From JAICMB01 sp963802915 (GTDB lineage: Bacteria; Acidobacteriota; Terriglobia; Bryobacterales; Bryobacteraceae), in the NCBI GenBank assembly GCA_963802915.1, contig CAWDKQ010000012.1, positions 434,001 to 498,000 of the forward strand: a DNA stretch of 64,000 nucleotides, written 5' to 3'. The notes under the pieces were generated by a model that was not told the origin of the DNA, made no database searches, and saw nothing but the letters and a program-made list of their open reading frames with translations. The translations under genes and the position numbers were made by a program. Position 1 is the stretch's first letter; the number at the start of each line of letters is the position of its first letter. Below are positions 11,938 to 19,138 of this stretch, piece by piece.

Positions 11938-13781
11938 TATTTTTCCAGACTGAACGCTACCACCGCATCGCCCTGCTTGGTCCCGAGCTTTCCGTGGCCA
12001 CCGGCGCATATCACGATGTACTGCTTGCCGCCCATTGTGTAGGTCATAGGAGTTGCCTGCGCGCTGGCGGGCAACTCGGCCTTCCAAATCTCCTTACCGG
12101 TTTCGATGTCGAAAGCCCGCAGATACGAATCCCGGGCGGCTGCCGAGAAAACCAGCCCTCCCGCCGTGATCATGGGCCCTCCCAGATTCAGACTTCCCGG
12201 AGGCCCTCCGGGCCAAAGGGATCCCAACGGCGTTTCCCACAGAATCTTCTGCGATTTCAGATCCATCGCCGTCACGGTTCCCCACGGCGGAGGATTGCAA
12301 GGAAACCGCATCGGCGAGAGAAAAGGTTCGCGGTACATCGCATAAGGCGTGCCGGTTTGATTGCCGAATTCCCCCTGCAGCCGGTTATTTTTCGCAGCCG
12401 TGCGTTCATCCACGAGCTTGTCTCGCGGAATTAAGCGCAGAATATAGGGAAGCCGGTTCGTATTTGCCACTAGAATGCCGCGCGCGGAATCTACCGCTGC
12501 GCTGCCCCAATTCACTCCGCCGACATTGCCGGGAAACGCCAGCGTACCTTCAATGGATGGCGGCGTGAAGATCCCATCGTTGCGAAGACCCTGCAGCCGA
12601 TCCGCGCACCACGCCCGATCCTTCGGCGTCGGGCCCCATACGTCATCCACGGTGAGCTTCTGCGGAACCATGGGCGGGTAACTCGAGGCCGGTTGCGTTG
12701 GAGCAGCCTCCTCCCCTTCAACATGGCTCGCTGGCACTGGCTGTTCCGTCACCTCATGCAAAGGGCGGCCCGTCAGCCGATCCAGAACAAACAGGTTGCC
12801 CATTTTCGTCGTCACGGCTACGGCGGGTTTGCCGCGAAACGAGAATAGAACGGGCTGCGATGGCACATCGTAGTCCCACAGGTCGTGATGCACCACCTGA
12901 AATCCCCACACGAATTTTCCAGTCGATGCCCGCAGCGCCACGACGGAGTCCGCCCACTTGTTGTCGCCCGGCCGCAGTCCGCCGTAGAAATCGGGACTAG
13001 CGCTCCCGGTGGGTATGAAGACCAGGTCGCGCGCGGAATCTACGGAAAGAACCGACCACGCGTTTGCGGCGCCTGTGCGCGGTGAATTCCGAACGCTCCA
13101 AGGTGTGGGGTCCCAGGTCCATTTGAGCTTGCCGGTGCGGGCATCCCAGGCGCGGACGATCCCGCGTTCGACGCTAGCCGCCCGATTGTCTCCAATCGAA
13201 GACCCCGTAATGACGAGATCGCCGGCAATGGCGGGCGGAGACGTAAGCTGATATTGGCCGGGATCGCGGAGCATTACTCCCGCGGTCAGGTCGATTTGGC
13301 CTTTGTCACCGAAGTCCATGCATGGCTTGCCGGTGGCTGCATCGAGGGCGATCAGGCGGGCGTCGATGGTTCCAATGAAGATCCGCCGCGCTCCGCTTTT
13401 CGCATCGCGCCATGTTGCAACGCCTCGCGAAGTAACTTCGGAATAGTCCCGGGAACGATCTATTTTCGGATCGTATTTCCAGCGTTCTTGACCCGTTGCT
13501 GGATCGAGCGCGATCACTTGATCGTACGGCGTGCTTAGATACAGAGTTCCATTCACCAGAATCGGAGTAGCTTCGAAGGCGGCCTTGCGATTCAGATCGG
13601 TTTCAGGCTGAAGGGCTCCCGTATGATATGTCCATGCCACTTGCAACCGTTCGACATTCGAGCGGTCAATCTGAGTGGCGGGCGAATAACGGCTTCCGCC
13701 CGGATCGTTACCGTAAGTGGGCCAGTCGGCAGCAAGAGCCGGAACTGCCAAGACAAGGGTAAGTACATTCAAGAGCTTCAT
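11937..13781 (-). CDS. Soluble PQQ-dependent dehydrogenase (quinoprotein glucose dehydrogenase-like)
   Basis: 614 residues with a cleavable signal peptide (about 1-18). The mature protein is an eight-bladed quinoprotein propeller: it opens with DWPTYGNDPGGSRYSP and has repeated blade ends of the ALDAATGK/W type, plus the C-terminal block MGGKQYIVICAGGHGKLGTK that is typical of glucose-dehydrogenase-like quinoproteins. It lacks the N-terminal membrane helices of mGDH, so it is a periplasmic enzyme that needs PQQ and a metal. The likely reaction is oxidation of an aldose to its lactone/aldonate, with electrons passed to a carrier not encoded here. It is the first gene of a tightly coupled operon with a dehydratase and a sugar-acid transporter. 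A GACCG-N7-CGGTC repeat sits about 55 bases upstream of its start. Confidence 0.88.
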   Translation of the reverse strand: MKLLNVLTLVLAVPALAADWPTYGNDPGGSRYSPATQIDRSNVERLQVAWTYHTGALQPETDLNRKAAFEATPILVNGTLYLSTPYDQVIALDPATGQERWKYDPKIDRSRDYSEVTSRGVATWRDAKSGARRIFIGTIDARLIALDAATGKPCMDFGDKGQIDLTAGVMLRDPGQYQLTSPPAIAGDLVITGSSIGDNRAASVERGIVRAWDARTGKLKWTWDPTPWSVRNSPRTGAANAWSVLSVDSARDLVFIPTGSASPDFYGGLRPGDNKWADSVVALRASTGKFVWGFQVVHHDLWDYDVPSQPVLFSFRGKPAVAVTTKMGNLFVLDRLTGRPLHEVTEQPVPASHVEGEEAAPTQPASSYPPMVPQKLTVDDVWGPTPKDRAWCADRLQGLRNDGIFTPPSIEGTLAFPGNVGGVNWGSAAVDSARGILVANTNRLPYILRLIPRDKLVDERTAAKNNRLQGEFGNQTGTPYAMYREPFLSPMRFPCNPPPWGTVTAMDLKSQKILWETPLGSLWPGGPPGSLNLGGPMITAGGLVFSAAARDSYLRAFDIETGKEIWKAELPASAQATPMTYTMGGKQYIVICAGGHGKLGTKQGDAVVAFSLEK

Positions 13782-13835
13782 CGTTGCGACGTTCCAGGAA
13801 AATCTTCACGTCCAGTGTACAAACTTACGCCTGAT

Positions 13836-13852
13836 GACCGCACAGCACGGTC
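13836..13852. promoter_or_regulatory. Inverted repeat GACCG-N7-CGGTC between divergent genes
   Basis: A perfect 5-base inverted repeat with a 7-base spacer lies 54 bases upstream of the PQQ dehydrogenase start and 70 bases upstream of the divergent secreted-protein gene. The size and place fit an operator for a dimeric regulator of the sugar-acid operon. The arms are short, so chance is a real alternative. Confidence 0.3.
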
Positions 13853-13882
13853 TATATGTGCTTGAAATGAACGAAATAGCGT

Positions 13883-13899
13883 TTGGTTCGGCAATTGCG
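13883..13899 (+). promoter_or_regulatory. Sigma-54 (-24/-12)-like promoter for the gene at 13922
   Basis: TTGGTTCGGCAATTGCG has the invariant GG (13885-13886) and GC (13897-13898) ten bases apart, with TTGG and TTGC elements intact; the CA of the -24 box is replaced by TT. The predicted start of transcription is near 13910, giving a 12-base leader before ATG 13922. A perfect 12-base palindrome, AGCCTATAGGCT (13905-13916), covers the predicted start site. Confidence 0.45.
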
Positions 13900-13921
13900 G
13901 TGGTAGCCTATAGGCTGCTCG

Positions 13922-14731
13922 ATGAGGCTCCTAACTTTCTTGCTGTTCACCTCCGTGGCTTGGGCTGCCGAGGTTGCGATCGATGTTCCTCAGATCATCA
14001 GTAGGTCCGTGGAGGCCACGGAGAATAATTTCAAAGAGGCTCCCAAGTACACTTTCATCGAGCACGATATCGTTTCCAAGAAGGACGGTCCGAAGAGTGA
14101 GAAGACCTACGAAGTTCTTTTCATTGATGGCTCCCCCTACGACAAGCCGACCGCAATCGAAAACCGTCCGCTCTCGCCGGAGGAGCAAAAAGCCGAGGAC
14201 AAGAAACTTCGGGATGAGGTCTACAAACGAGAGCATGAGTCCGTTCAGGAAAGAGCGCGCCGCATTGCAAAGTATCAAAAGGGGCAAGCGCAGAACCAGG
14301 AACTGATGCGAGACATGGCCGAGGCGTTCCGTTTCCGGTTGGTGAAAGAAGAGAGACTCGATGGAAGGGATGTTTATCAGTTTGAGGCGACTCCGAAGCC
14401 CGGTTATGTTCCGAGGAATCGCGAATCGCGCGTTCTGCTTGGGATGAAGGGGACGTTGTGGGTTGACAAGGATACCGACCAATGGGTCAAAGTCGTGGCT
14501 CAAGTGGTGAAGCCGGTCAGCTTTTATGGTTTCTTGGCGAAGGTCGGTCCGGGAACGAGATTTGAATTGGAGCAGGAACCCGTTACCGGAAAGGTCTGGC
14601 TTCCGAAGCACTTCTCAGTTCAAGTGTATGCCTCGGCTCTGGGATTCTTGAACGAAAACTCTACTGACGATGAAACGTATCGCAACTATCGTCTCATGAC
14701 GAAGGCTGTTGAACTGGAAGCGATGAGGTAG
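13922..14731 (+). CDS. Secreted protein of unknown function, LolA-like fold suspected
   Basis: 269 residues with a signal peptide (about 1-15, cut after AWA). The mature part has a highly charged Lys/Glu-rich helix (about 75-140) and then a beta-rich C-terminal half with alternating strands (RLDGRDVYQFEATPKPGY, GTLWVDKDTDQWVKV) that recalls the outer-membrane lipoprotein-sorting/LolA-like group common in Acidobacteria. It lacks a lipobox cysteine. The role is unknown: periplasmic lipid or lipoprotein binding is a guess from the fold only. The gene is transcribed alone and divergently from the PQQ dehydrogenase operon. A sigma-54-like promoter with a very short leader precedes the ATG, and the ribosome site (AGG at 13912-13914) is weak. 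Confidence 0.7.
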   Translation: MRLLTFLLFTSVAWAAEVAIDVPQIISRSVEATENNFKEAPKYTFIEHDIVSKKDGPKSEKTYEVLFIDGSPYDKPTAIENRPLSPEEQKAEDKKLRDEVYKREHESVQERARRIAKYQKGQAQNQELMRDMAEAFRFRLVKEERLDGRDVYQFEATPKPGYVPRNRESRVLLGMKGTLWVDKDTDQWVKVVAQVVKPVSFYGFLAKVGPGTRFELEQEPVTGKVWLPKHFSVQVYASALGFLNENSTDDETYRNYRLMTKAVELEAMR

Positions 14732-14743
14732 CGGCCAGCGGGA

Positions 14744-14896
14744 TCAAGTGATACGCGCTCCCGTCGATTTGACGTTTTCGCCGCGTTTGCTCATGGGTTG
14801 CGCCCCTAATTCCTCAAGGGCACGAATCGCCTGAACTACCAGGTTTCGCCTGGATTTGAGCCTGTTTAGCTTTTGAATCAAAGCCAATTTCTTCAT
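14744..14896 (-). CDS. Small basic peptide of 50 residues, function unknown
   Basis: A 50-codon frame from ATG 14896 to TGA at 14744-14746. The product is rich in Lys, Arg, Leu and Ala, with an amphipathic N-terminal helix (about 1-32, starting MKKLALIQKLNRLKSRRN) and a polar basic tail. A promoter candidate lies upstream on the same strand, with -35 TTGACT and -10 TACTGT separated by 17 bases and a start of transcription about 20 bases before the ATG. The Shine-Dalgarno sequence is poor. The helix could bind nucleic acid or membrane. The frame sits between two convergent genes and no homologue is recognised, so it may be chance. Confidence 0.35.
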   Translation of the reverse strand: MKKLALIQKLNRLKSRRNLVVQAIRALEELGAQPMSKRGENVKSTGARIT

Positions 14897-14922
14897 GCAG
14901 TCACCAGGCGGAACTGTTCTAT

Positions 14923-14951
14923 ACAGTAGAGGAGATCGGATTTTTAGTCAA
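14923..14951 (-). promoter_or_regulatory. Sigma-70-type promoter candidate for the 50-residue peptide
   Basis: On the minus strand, TTGACT (plus-strand 14946-14951) is followed after 17 bases by TACTGT (14923-14928). The -35 box matches consensus in five of six positions, while the -10 box matches only three. It points at the small ORF starting at 14896. Confidence 0.35.
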
Positions 14952-15022
14952 TATGAAAGTTGTGCGAAATAACATGTATCACCCTGGGGATATGTAAGGA
15001 TTTTCGCACTTGTTGGTTGGGC

Positions 15023-16228
15023 TTAACAAATCGTCGCCAATTTGAGCCGCCCGAGAGAAGACAAGTTTTGGGGATGCGGAGACATGATGAGCTGTTTCGG
15101 CAGGTCGAGCATTTGCAGCGCGCGATCAAGCCGCAGGCGTGAGGGCAAGTCTTCGTCGGACACAGTGGAGAATTCAGTCAAGTAGAGGATCGCGGCTAGG
15201 GGAGCATCCGATTCACCCAAGTCGTGATGGACGCCCACGGCGTCCGGGATCGGAGACGGGATTCGCCAGGAGCGCAGCAACTCCGAACCGACCTCAGCGT
15301 GATTGGTACCACTGAGCGCGCGCTCTACCAAGAGCAGCGGACATCCGTATTCCAACAGGCCCTCCGATTGAATCTGAAAATCGCAAGAGAGCATTGAAAA
15401 GGCCAGACGGCCGATATCGTGGACCAGACCCGCTAAGAAGGCTTCGCTCGGATCTACCCGCTCCGTGACCAGGGCGAGCCGCTCGGCAGTCTCGGCGGCA
15501 TCGAGCGAGTGGTTCCACAGGTCGAACAGCTTTCGGGAGGCAAATATCGGACGTAAGCAGGCCGCGCATAGGATGCGGGCGCTTGCGCTGACGCCCAGAT
15601 GTTGGACCGCCTGCGTCAGCGAGCCGATCGATTGGCGAGGTTGATTGCTCGCGCTGTTTGCGATTTTGAGAAGTTCCGAAGCCAGCACGGGATCGGCGCG
15701 AAGAATCGGTTCCAGTTGCTCCAGGCAGACATTTTCGTCGGAAAGGAGCCGCATGGCCCTGTGCGCGACCGTAGGAAAGACGGGCAGATTTTGGCCGGCT
15801 TGAAATACCTTGGCAGCTTCCGTGATTTGAAGGCGCGTCTCGCCCGATAGTTCGCTTGGCGGCAGCGGATCGATGGCGCTCAACTCAAACTGCTCGTCGA
15901 ACTGATCCGCCCATTCGAGAATCCTGGCAAAGTCGGCTGGGCGCTCGGGCCAAGATCCCGGCAGACTGAAGGCCTTGAGAATTTCGAGAGCCATGCCGGA
16001 GCAAGGATTTAGTCGAGCATCCTCCGTAATCTCAACCTGCAAATCTCCGGCGATTGCAGCGAAAGCCTTCGGCCGCATAGCGAGGCTTTCTGCGTGGTGC
16101 AGTAATGCGGCTTTCTCCAGAGCCCGTAGCTCTTCAGCGGAACAATCGAGGTTATGGGCGGCTTGTTTCGCCCAGCCAGCCACGCGGCGGCAATGCGCGT
16201 TCAGCGCCTCCTCCGAAATTAGAGTCAT
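15023..16228 (-). CDS. HDOD domain protein
   Basis: 401 residues. An N-terminal HD-like helical region (about 1-125) precedes a full HDOD domain (about 135-345): NLPVFPTVAHRAMRLL, then DPVLASELLKIANSA, the conserved helix bundle through GLVHDIGRLAFSM, and a region resembling NHAEVGSELLRSWRIP. HDOD domains are non-enzymatic relatives of HD phosphohydrolases that act in signalling (motility, chemotaxis, cell cycle), usually through protein contacts. The HD pair in LVHDIGRL is present, but the remaining metal ligands of true HD-GYP enzymes are not evident. A good ribosome site (GAGGAGCAGAGAG) precedes ATG 16228. No genetic partner is obvious; the upstream DUF4159 gene lies 133 bases away. Confidence 0.87.
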   Translation of the reverse strand: MTLISEEALNAHCRRVAGWAKQAAHNLDCSAEELRALEKAALLHHAESLAMRPKAFAAIAGDLQVEITEDARLNPCSGMALEILKAFSLPGSWPERPADFARILEWADQFDEQFELSAIDPLPPSELSGETRLQITEAAKVFQAGQNLPVFPTVAHRAMRLLSDENVCLEQLEPILRADPVLASELLKIANSASNQPRQSIGSLTQAVQHLGVSASARILCAACLRPIFASRKLFDLWNHSLDAAETAERLALVTERVDPSEAFLAGLVHDIGRLAFSMLSCDFQIQSEGLLEYGCPLLLVERALSGTNHAEVGSELLRSWRIPSPIPDAVGVHHDLGESDAPLAAILYLTEFSTVSDEDLPSRLRLDRALQMLDLPKQLIMSPHPQNLSSLGRLKLATIC

Positions 16229-16361
16229 TCTCTCTGCTCCTCAGGGTTCAAGCGATTGCGCAAGCCGGAGAAGAGGATACCCGCGGATTTGGCCTTGCCG
16301 TGGGTTCACAATTCTTGTGCTGTTAACGATCTCATCGGCCTCTTGCATGCCTTTGTGAGGC

Positions 16362-17207
16362 TCAGTGCGTCATGGCATACACAACGTAGTTCACGCCTAT
16401 GCGAATGCCTAATGCGGAGTACTTCTCGGGATATTGCGGATCGTCGGCCCACTCCCAGGAATCGCCGATGTCGGAGTTGAAGGACATGGCCACCATTAGC
16501 CGCTGGCGATCGTCGTAGATACCCATCCAGTGAGCGACTTGCCCGTCGGCCCTGTAGGTGGTACCTCGCCGGAGCGCCCATTGTCCAGGAATCTGGTAGC
16601 GGTCGTCGAGATCGTAGACGGTATGAAAAATCGAGTCGGCGTTATCGATTTCTACGATCGGACGGTCCGGGAAAACAAGCTTCATGCTTTCGTCGAAGCG
16701 GTCAAATTCTTCGGTGCCCCAGAAATCGTCGAGCATTAAAAAGCCGCCGCGCAGCAGATACTCGCGCAGCGCCTTGGCTTGGGAACTCGTCAACTTCCAG
16801 TCGCCCATTTCGCCGGCATTCAACCAGGGCCAGTTGTAGACGTCGTCGCCGTCGTCGAGATTTACGGGTTGTTCTACAGAACGCGTGTTGATGCGGGTCA
16901 GGCGGCGCAGAGCGGCCGCAAAATGGCGGTCAGCGCGAGGGTAATCCTGGGTCCAACTCGTCCCGCCCTCCGTCCAATCCGAAGATCCTTGAAATCGGAA
17001 ATGGCGGCCGAATCTGGCATTGGGATGAGGCGGATACATGAGGCGGGCGAAGATCCATTCCGTTTTCTCCTGCCAGTCGGCCGGACGCTCGACGACATCG
17101 TAGGGTTCCAGACTGATGTATTCGCGGAAGGGGCGCTGGAAAGCATACAGCGAGGCGAGGGCGAAAGCCGCTACTGCAAACCGCCCATACTTCTTGCGGA
17201 AACACAT
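16362..17207 (-). CDS. DUF4159 family protein, membrane-anchored or exported
   Basis: 281 residues with an N-terminal hydrophobic segment (about 8-24) that is either a signal peptide or an anchor. The body carries the features of DUF4159: ERPADWQEKTEWIFARLMYPP, the DDGDDVYNWPWL block, LREYLLRGGFLMLDDFWG, then a conserved FNSDIGDSWEWADDPQYPEKYSALGIRIGVNYVVYAMTH end. DUF4159 resembles glutamine-amidotransferase-like or VWA-associated sensor domains found with membrane ATPase modules, but its activity is not known. Here it stands alone without the usual partner genes. An AGG-type ribosome site is not obvious; the ATG was chosen because it places the hydrophobic segment at the extreme N-terminus. 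Confidence 0.82.
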   Translation of the reverse strand: MCFRKKYGRFAVAAFALASLYAFQRPFREYISLEPYDVVERPADWQEKTEWIFARLMYPPHPNARFGRHFRFQGSSDWTEGGTSWTQDYPRADRHFAAALRRLTRINTRSVEQPVNLDDGDDVYNWPWLNAGEMGDWKLTSSQAKALREYLLRGGFLMLDDFWGTEEFDRFDESMKLVFPDRPIVEIDNADSIFHTVYDLDDRYQIPGQWALRRGTTYRADGQVAHWMGIYDDRQRLMVAMSFNSDIGDSWEWADDPQYPEKYSALGIRIGVNYVVYAMTH

Positions 17208-17261
17208 GGCTACTGCTCGCGCACTCTACTCGCGAGGATACCACCGCTCCGCTAATGGAAC

Positions 17262-17360
17262 TTAAAGGGAGGCGAGGCCGAGCAGAACCTGATCCCTGAA
17301 CGCGACCTGGGTCGCCGGAATCTCATTTCGGAACTGCTCGTCGCCTCGTTCAACTGACAT
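17262..17360 (-). CDS. Possible 32-residue peptide, low confidence
   Basis: ATG 17360 opens a 32-codon frame ending in TAA at 17262-17264. The product has a polar N-terminal half and a hydrophobic end (QVLLGLASL). It starts 7 bases downstream of the stop of the small basic protein gene and could be translated from the same message. No ribosome site is seen. It may equally be the decayed tail of a longer gene. Confidence 0.2.
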   Translation of the reverse strand: MSVERGDEQFRNEIPATQVAFRDQVLLGLASL

Positions 17361-17367
17361 CGACAGC

Positions 17368-17607
17368 TTACTGAACGGCGTTCGCGGTTGCCGCGTCGGA
17401 CAGCGGTTTCTCACCGGTGCCGTTCTCGTTCTCAGGCCAGGGTTCGTATGGACCCCCAGTATATTCGTCGACGTTGTCGTCGGCTGACTCAGGTGGCCGG
17501 ATCCCTTGACTACGTTCCAGCCTTTTGGCCCGTTTTTCTTCCTGACGTTCTTTCCTGGCTTGCTCTTTCTGGCGCTTCTTAAACGTTTGCGGTCCGCGTC
17601 CAGCCAT
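17368..17607 (-). CDS. Small highly charged protein, Lys/Arg/Glu-rich
   Basis: 79 residues. The N-terminal half is almost purely charged (MAGRGPQTFKKRQKEQARKE and onward) and should form a single long helix; the C-terminal half is acidic and proline-rich (PYEPWPENENGTGEK) and likely disordered. A clear ribosome site GGAG lies 6 bases before the ATG. Short proteins with the same opening and charge pattern are, from memory, widespread in Acidobacteria and delta-proteobacteria as uncharacterised proteins, and binding to RNA or ribosomes is a plausible but untested idea. The upstream leader (17608-17820) holds no gene. Confidence 0.7.
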   Translation of the reverse strand: MAGRGPQTFKKRQKEQARKERQEEKRAKRLERSQGIRPPESADDNVDEYTGGPYEPWPENENGTGEKPLSDAATANAVQ

Positions 17608-17820
17608 GGTTATCTCCTAAAAATGTGAAGGGCCGCGTTCCCTCGAGTTTGTCCTTCTCTTTATCGGTCCTTGTCAGACAGCGGAGCGTTCGATCCGGAT
17701 AGCGGTGGCCGGAAGGCGCTCGTCGATGGAGGGGGCAAAGACATTACTAATGTAGCACCATTGCCCTGCCGGATGATAGAAACTCCCGCAAGCTGTTGTA
17801 TTGATGGGCGATTTTAGTCG

Positions 17821-18603
17821 TTAGGCTAGTACGCCGCGAACTCGCAGGGCGTCGTCGATAATGGCCAGCAATTGCGAACGGGTCAGTTCGAAACGCTCGC
17901 TCGATGGCTGAACATCTTCCGCGACTAATGGTGCGCCGGGTTCCATCTGTGCCTTCGAATTCACCCCATAGCGGCCGCGCGATTCGAACAACTTGCGTAC
18001 CTCTTCACGGGGTAGGCACTTGGCGCCGCCCAACATCTCCGCGATAAAGGTGATGCGCGCAAAATGCTCCACGGTCTCCATCCGGAAATACGCCTGGTGA
18101 ACGTCGCTTCCATAGCAGACCGCCCCATGATTGGCCATCAGAATGGCGTCGTATTTCGGAATGTAAGGCAACATGCCATCCGTGAGAGCCGGGGTCCCCG
18201 GCAGTCCGTAATCGGCCAGCGGGACGCTTCCCAGTCCGATAATCACCTCCGGCAACAGCGCCAGGTTGAGCGGACGGCCCGCGGCGGCAAACCCCGTCGC
18301 TACCGGTGGATGCGCATGTAGAACGCTGACAACATCGGGCCGCATGCGGTAAATGGTCAGGTGCATCGCGATCTCGGAGGTGCGTTCGCGCGTCCCCTCG
18401 ATCTTCTTGCCATCCATGTCACACACGATGAGATCGTCGACGCTCATCATGCCTTTACAAACCGCCGTCGGGGTGCAAAGTACCGTGTTGTTGTCGAGTC
18501 GAATGCTGATATTGCCGTCGTTAGCCGCGATCCAACCTTTGTTGAAGACCAGCTTCCCGATCTCGACGATATCTTGCCGTAACTCCGCTATAGATTTGGA
18601 CAT
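17821..18603 (-). CDS. Class II aldolase/adducin family protein (fuculose-phosphate aldolase-like)
   Basis: 260 residues. The fold and metal site of class II aldolases are intact: NDGNISIR near 28-35, likely catalytic Glu77, and metal-binding His96 and His98 in HAHPP and His159 in ANHGAV. Members cleave L-fuculose-1-phosphate or L-rhamnulose-1-phosphate, or epimerise L-ribulose-5-phosphate; the sequence does not separate these. The catalysed cleavage would give DHAP and an aldehyde. The C-terminal 50 residues, after about 210, are an unusual extension. The gene stands alone, divergent from the MarR gene. A link to L-rhamnose breakdown is attractive because a GH106 rhamnosidase lies at 61.9 kb, but no kinase or isomerase is near. 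Confidence 0.85.
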   Translation of the reverse strand: MSKSIAELRQDIVEIGKLVFNKGWIAANDGNISIRLDNNTVLCTPTAVCKGMMSVDDLIVCDMDGKKIEGTRERTSEIAMHLTIYRMRPDVVSVLHAHPPVATGFAAAGRPLNLALLPEVIIGLGSVPLADYGLPGTPALTDGMLPYIPKYDAILMANHGAVCYGSDVHQAYFRMETVEHFARITFIAEMLGGAKCLPREEVRKLFESRGRYGVNSKAQMEPGAPLVAEDVQPSSERFELTRSQLLAIIDDALRVRGVLA

Positions 18604-18682
18604 CCGGAAATCACAATTGTAGCAGTGGCAAGCCTTTCCTGGGTTCCATTATAAGACCGGACCTCAGGTACGTTCGTTACTT

Positions 18683-18699
18683 ATATCGTGTTACGATAT
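18683..18699. promoter_or_regulatory. Palindrome overlapping the MarR start codon (probable auto-operator)
   Basis: ATATCGT-GTT-ACGATAT is a perfect 7-base inverted repeat with a 3-base spacer. It is the right size for a MarR dimer, and its right arm runs into the ATG at 18698. A TTATAT -10-like box overlaps its left edge. Binding here would block transcription and, if the ATG is used, translation start too. Confidence 0.55.
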
Positions 18700-19138
18700 G
18701 TTTGTGATCACCGACGACCTCAGTCCTTCCGAATACCGCGCTCTGGCCGAATTCCGGTTCCAGATCCGACGTTTCCTTCACTTCAGCGAGGAACAGGCTC
18801 GCTTGAGCGGCCTGGAACCGCAGCAACACCAATTGCTGCTTGCGATCAAGGGATTGCCGGAGGCACAAAAGGCCACCATCAGCGAGATCGCATCGCGGCT
18901 TCAGCTTCGCCACCACAGCACGGTCGAGTTGGTGAATCGACTCGCGGCCAAGGGCTATATCCGCCGCATCGCGGGTGAGATTGACCGCCGTGAGGTGCTG
19001 CTGGAATTGACGAGGTCCGGCGAAGCCGTTTTGCGCCGGCTTGCTTTAGCGCATCGCGAAGAATTGCAGACTGCTGGAAGCGAGTTGTCGAGAGCGCTAC
19101 GGGCCGTTTTGCAGCAAAGCCGCACGGAGGCGGCATGA
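18698..19138 (+). CDS. MarR family transcriptional regulator
   Basis: 146 residues with the winged-helix layout of MarR: dimerisation helix (about 10-40), HTH around 60-95 (ATISEIASRLQLRHHSTVELVNRLAAKGYIRR), wing AGEIDRREVLLELT with the conserved Asp-Arg, and C-terminal dimerisation helices. It is likely a ligand-responsive repressor. The last four bases overlap the ClC start (ATGA), so the two genes are translationally coupled and the regulator probably controls the channel. A palindrome covers the start codon. The ATG at 18698 has no Shine-Dalgarno sequence; GTG 18704 is an alternative start that would still keep the whole domain. The transcript may be leaderless. Confidence 0.88.
   Translation: MFVITDDLSPSEYRALAEFRFQIRRFLHFSEEQARLSGLEPQQHQLLLAIKGLPEAQKATISEIASRLQLRHHSTVELVNRLAAKGYIRRIAGEIDRREVLLELTRSGEAVLRRLALAHREELQTAGSELSRALRAVLQQSRTEAA

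Noticed and set aside
14914..14926. CTGT-N5-ACAG, suggestive of a LexA box
   Set aside because: Known Gram-negative LexA boxes have an 8-base spacer. The spacer here is 5 bases, and no SOS gene follows.
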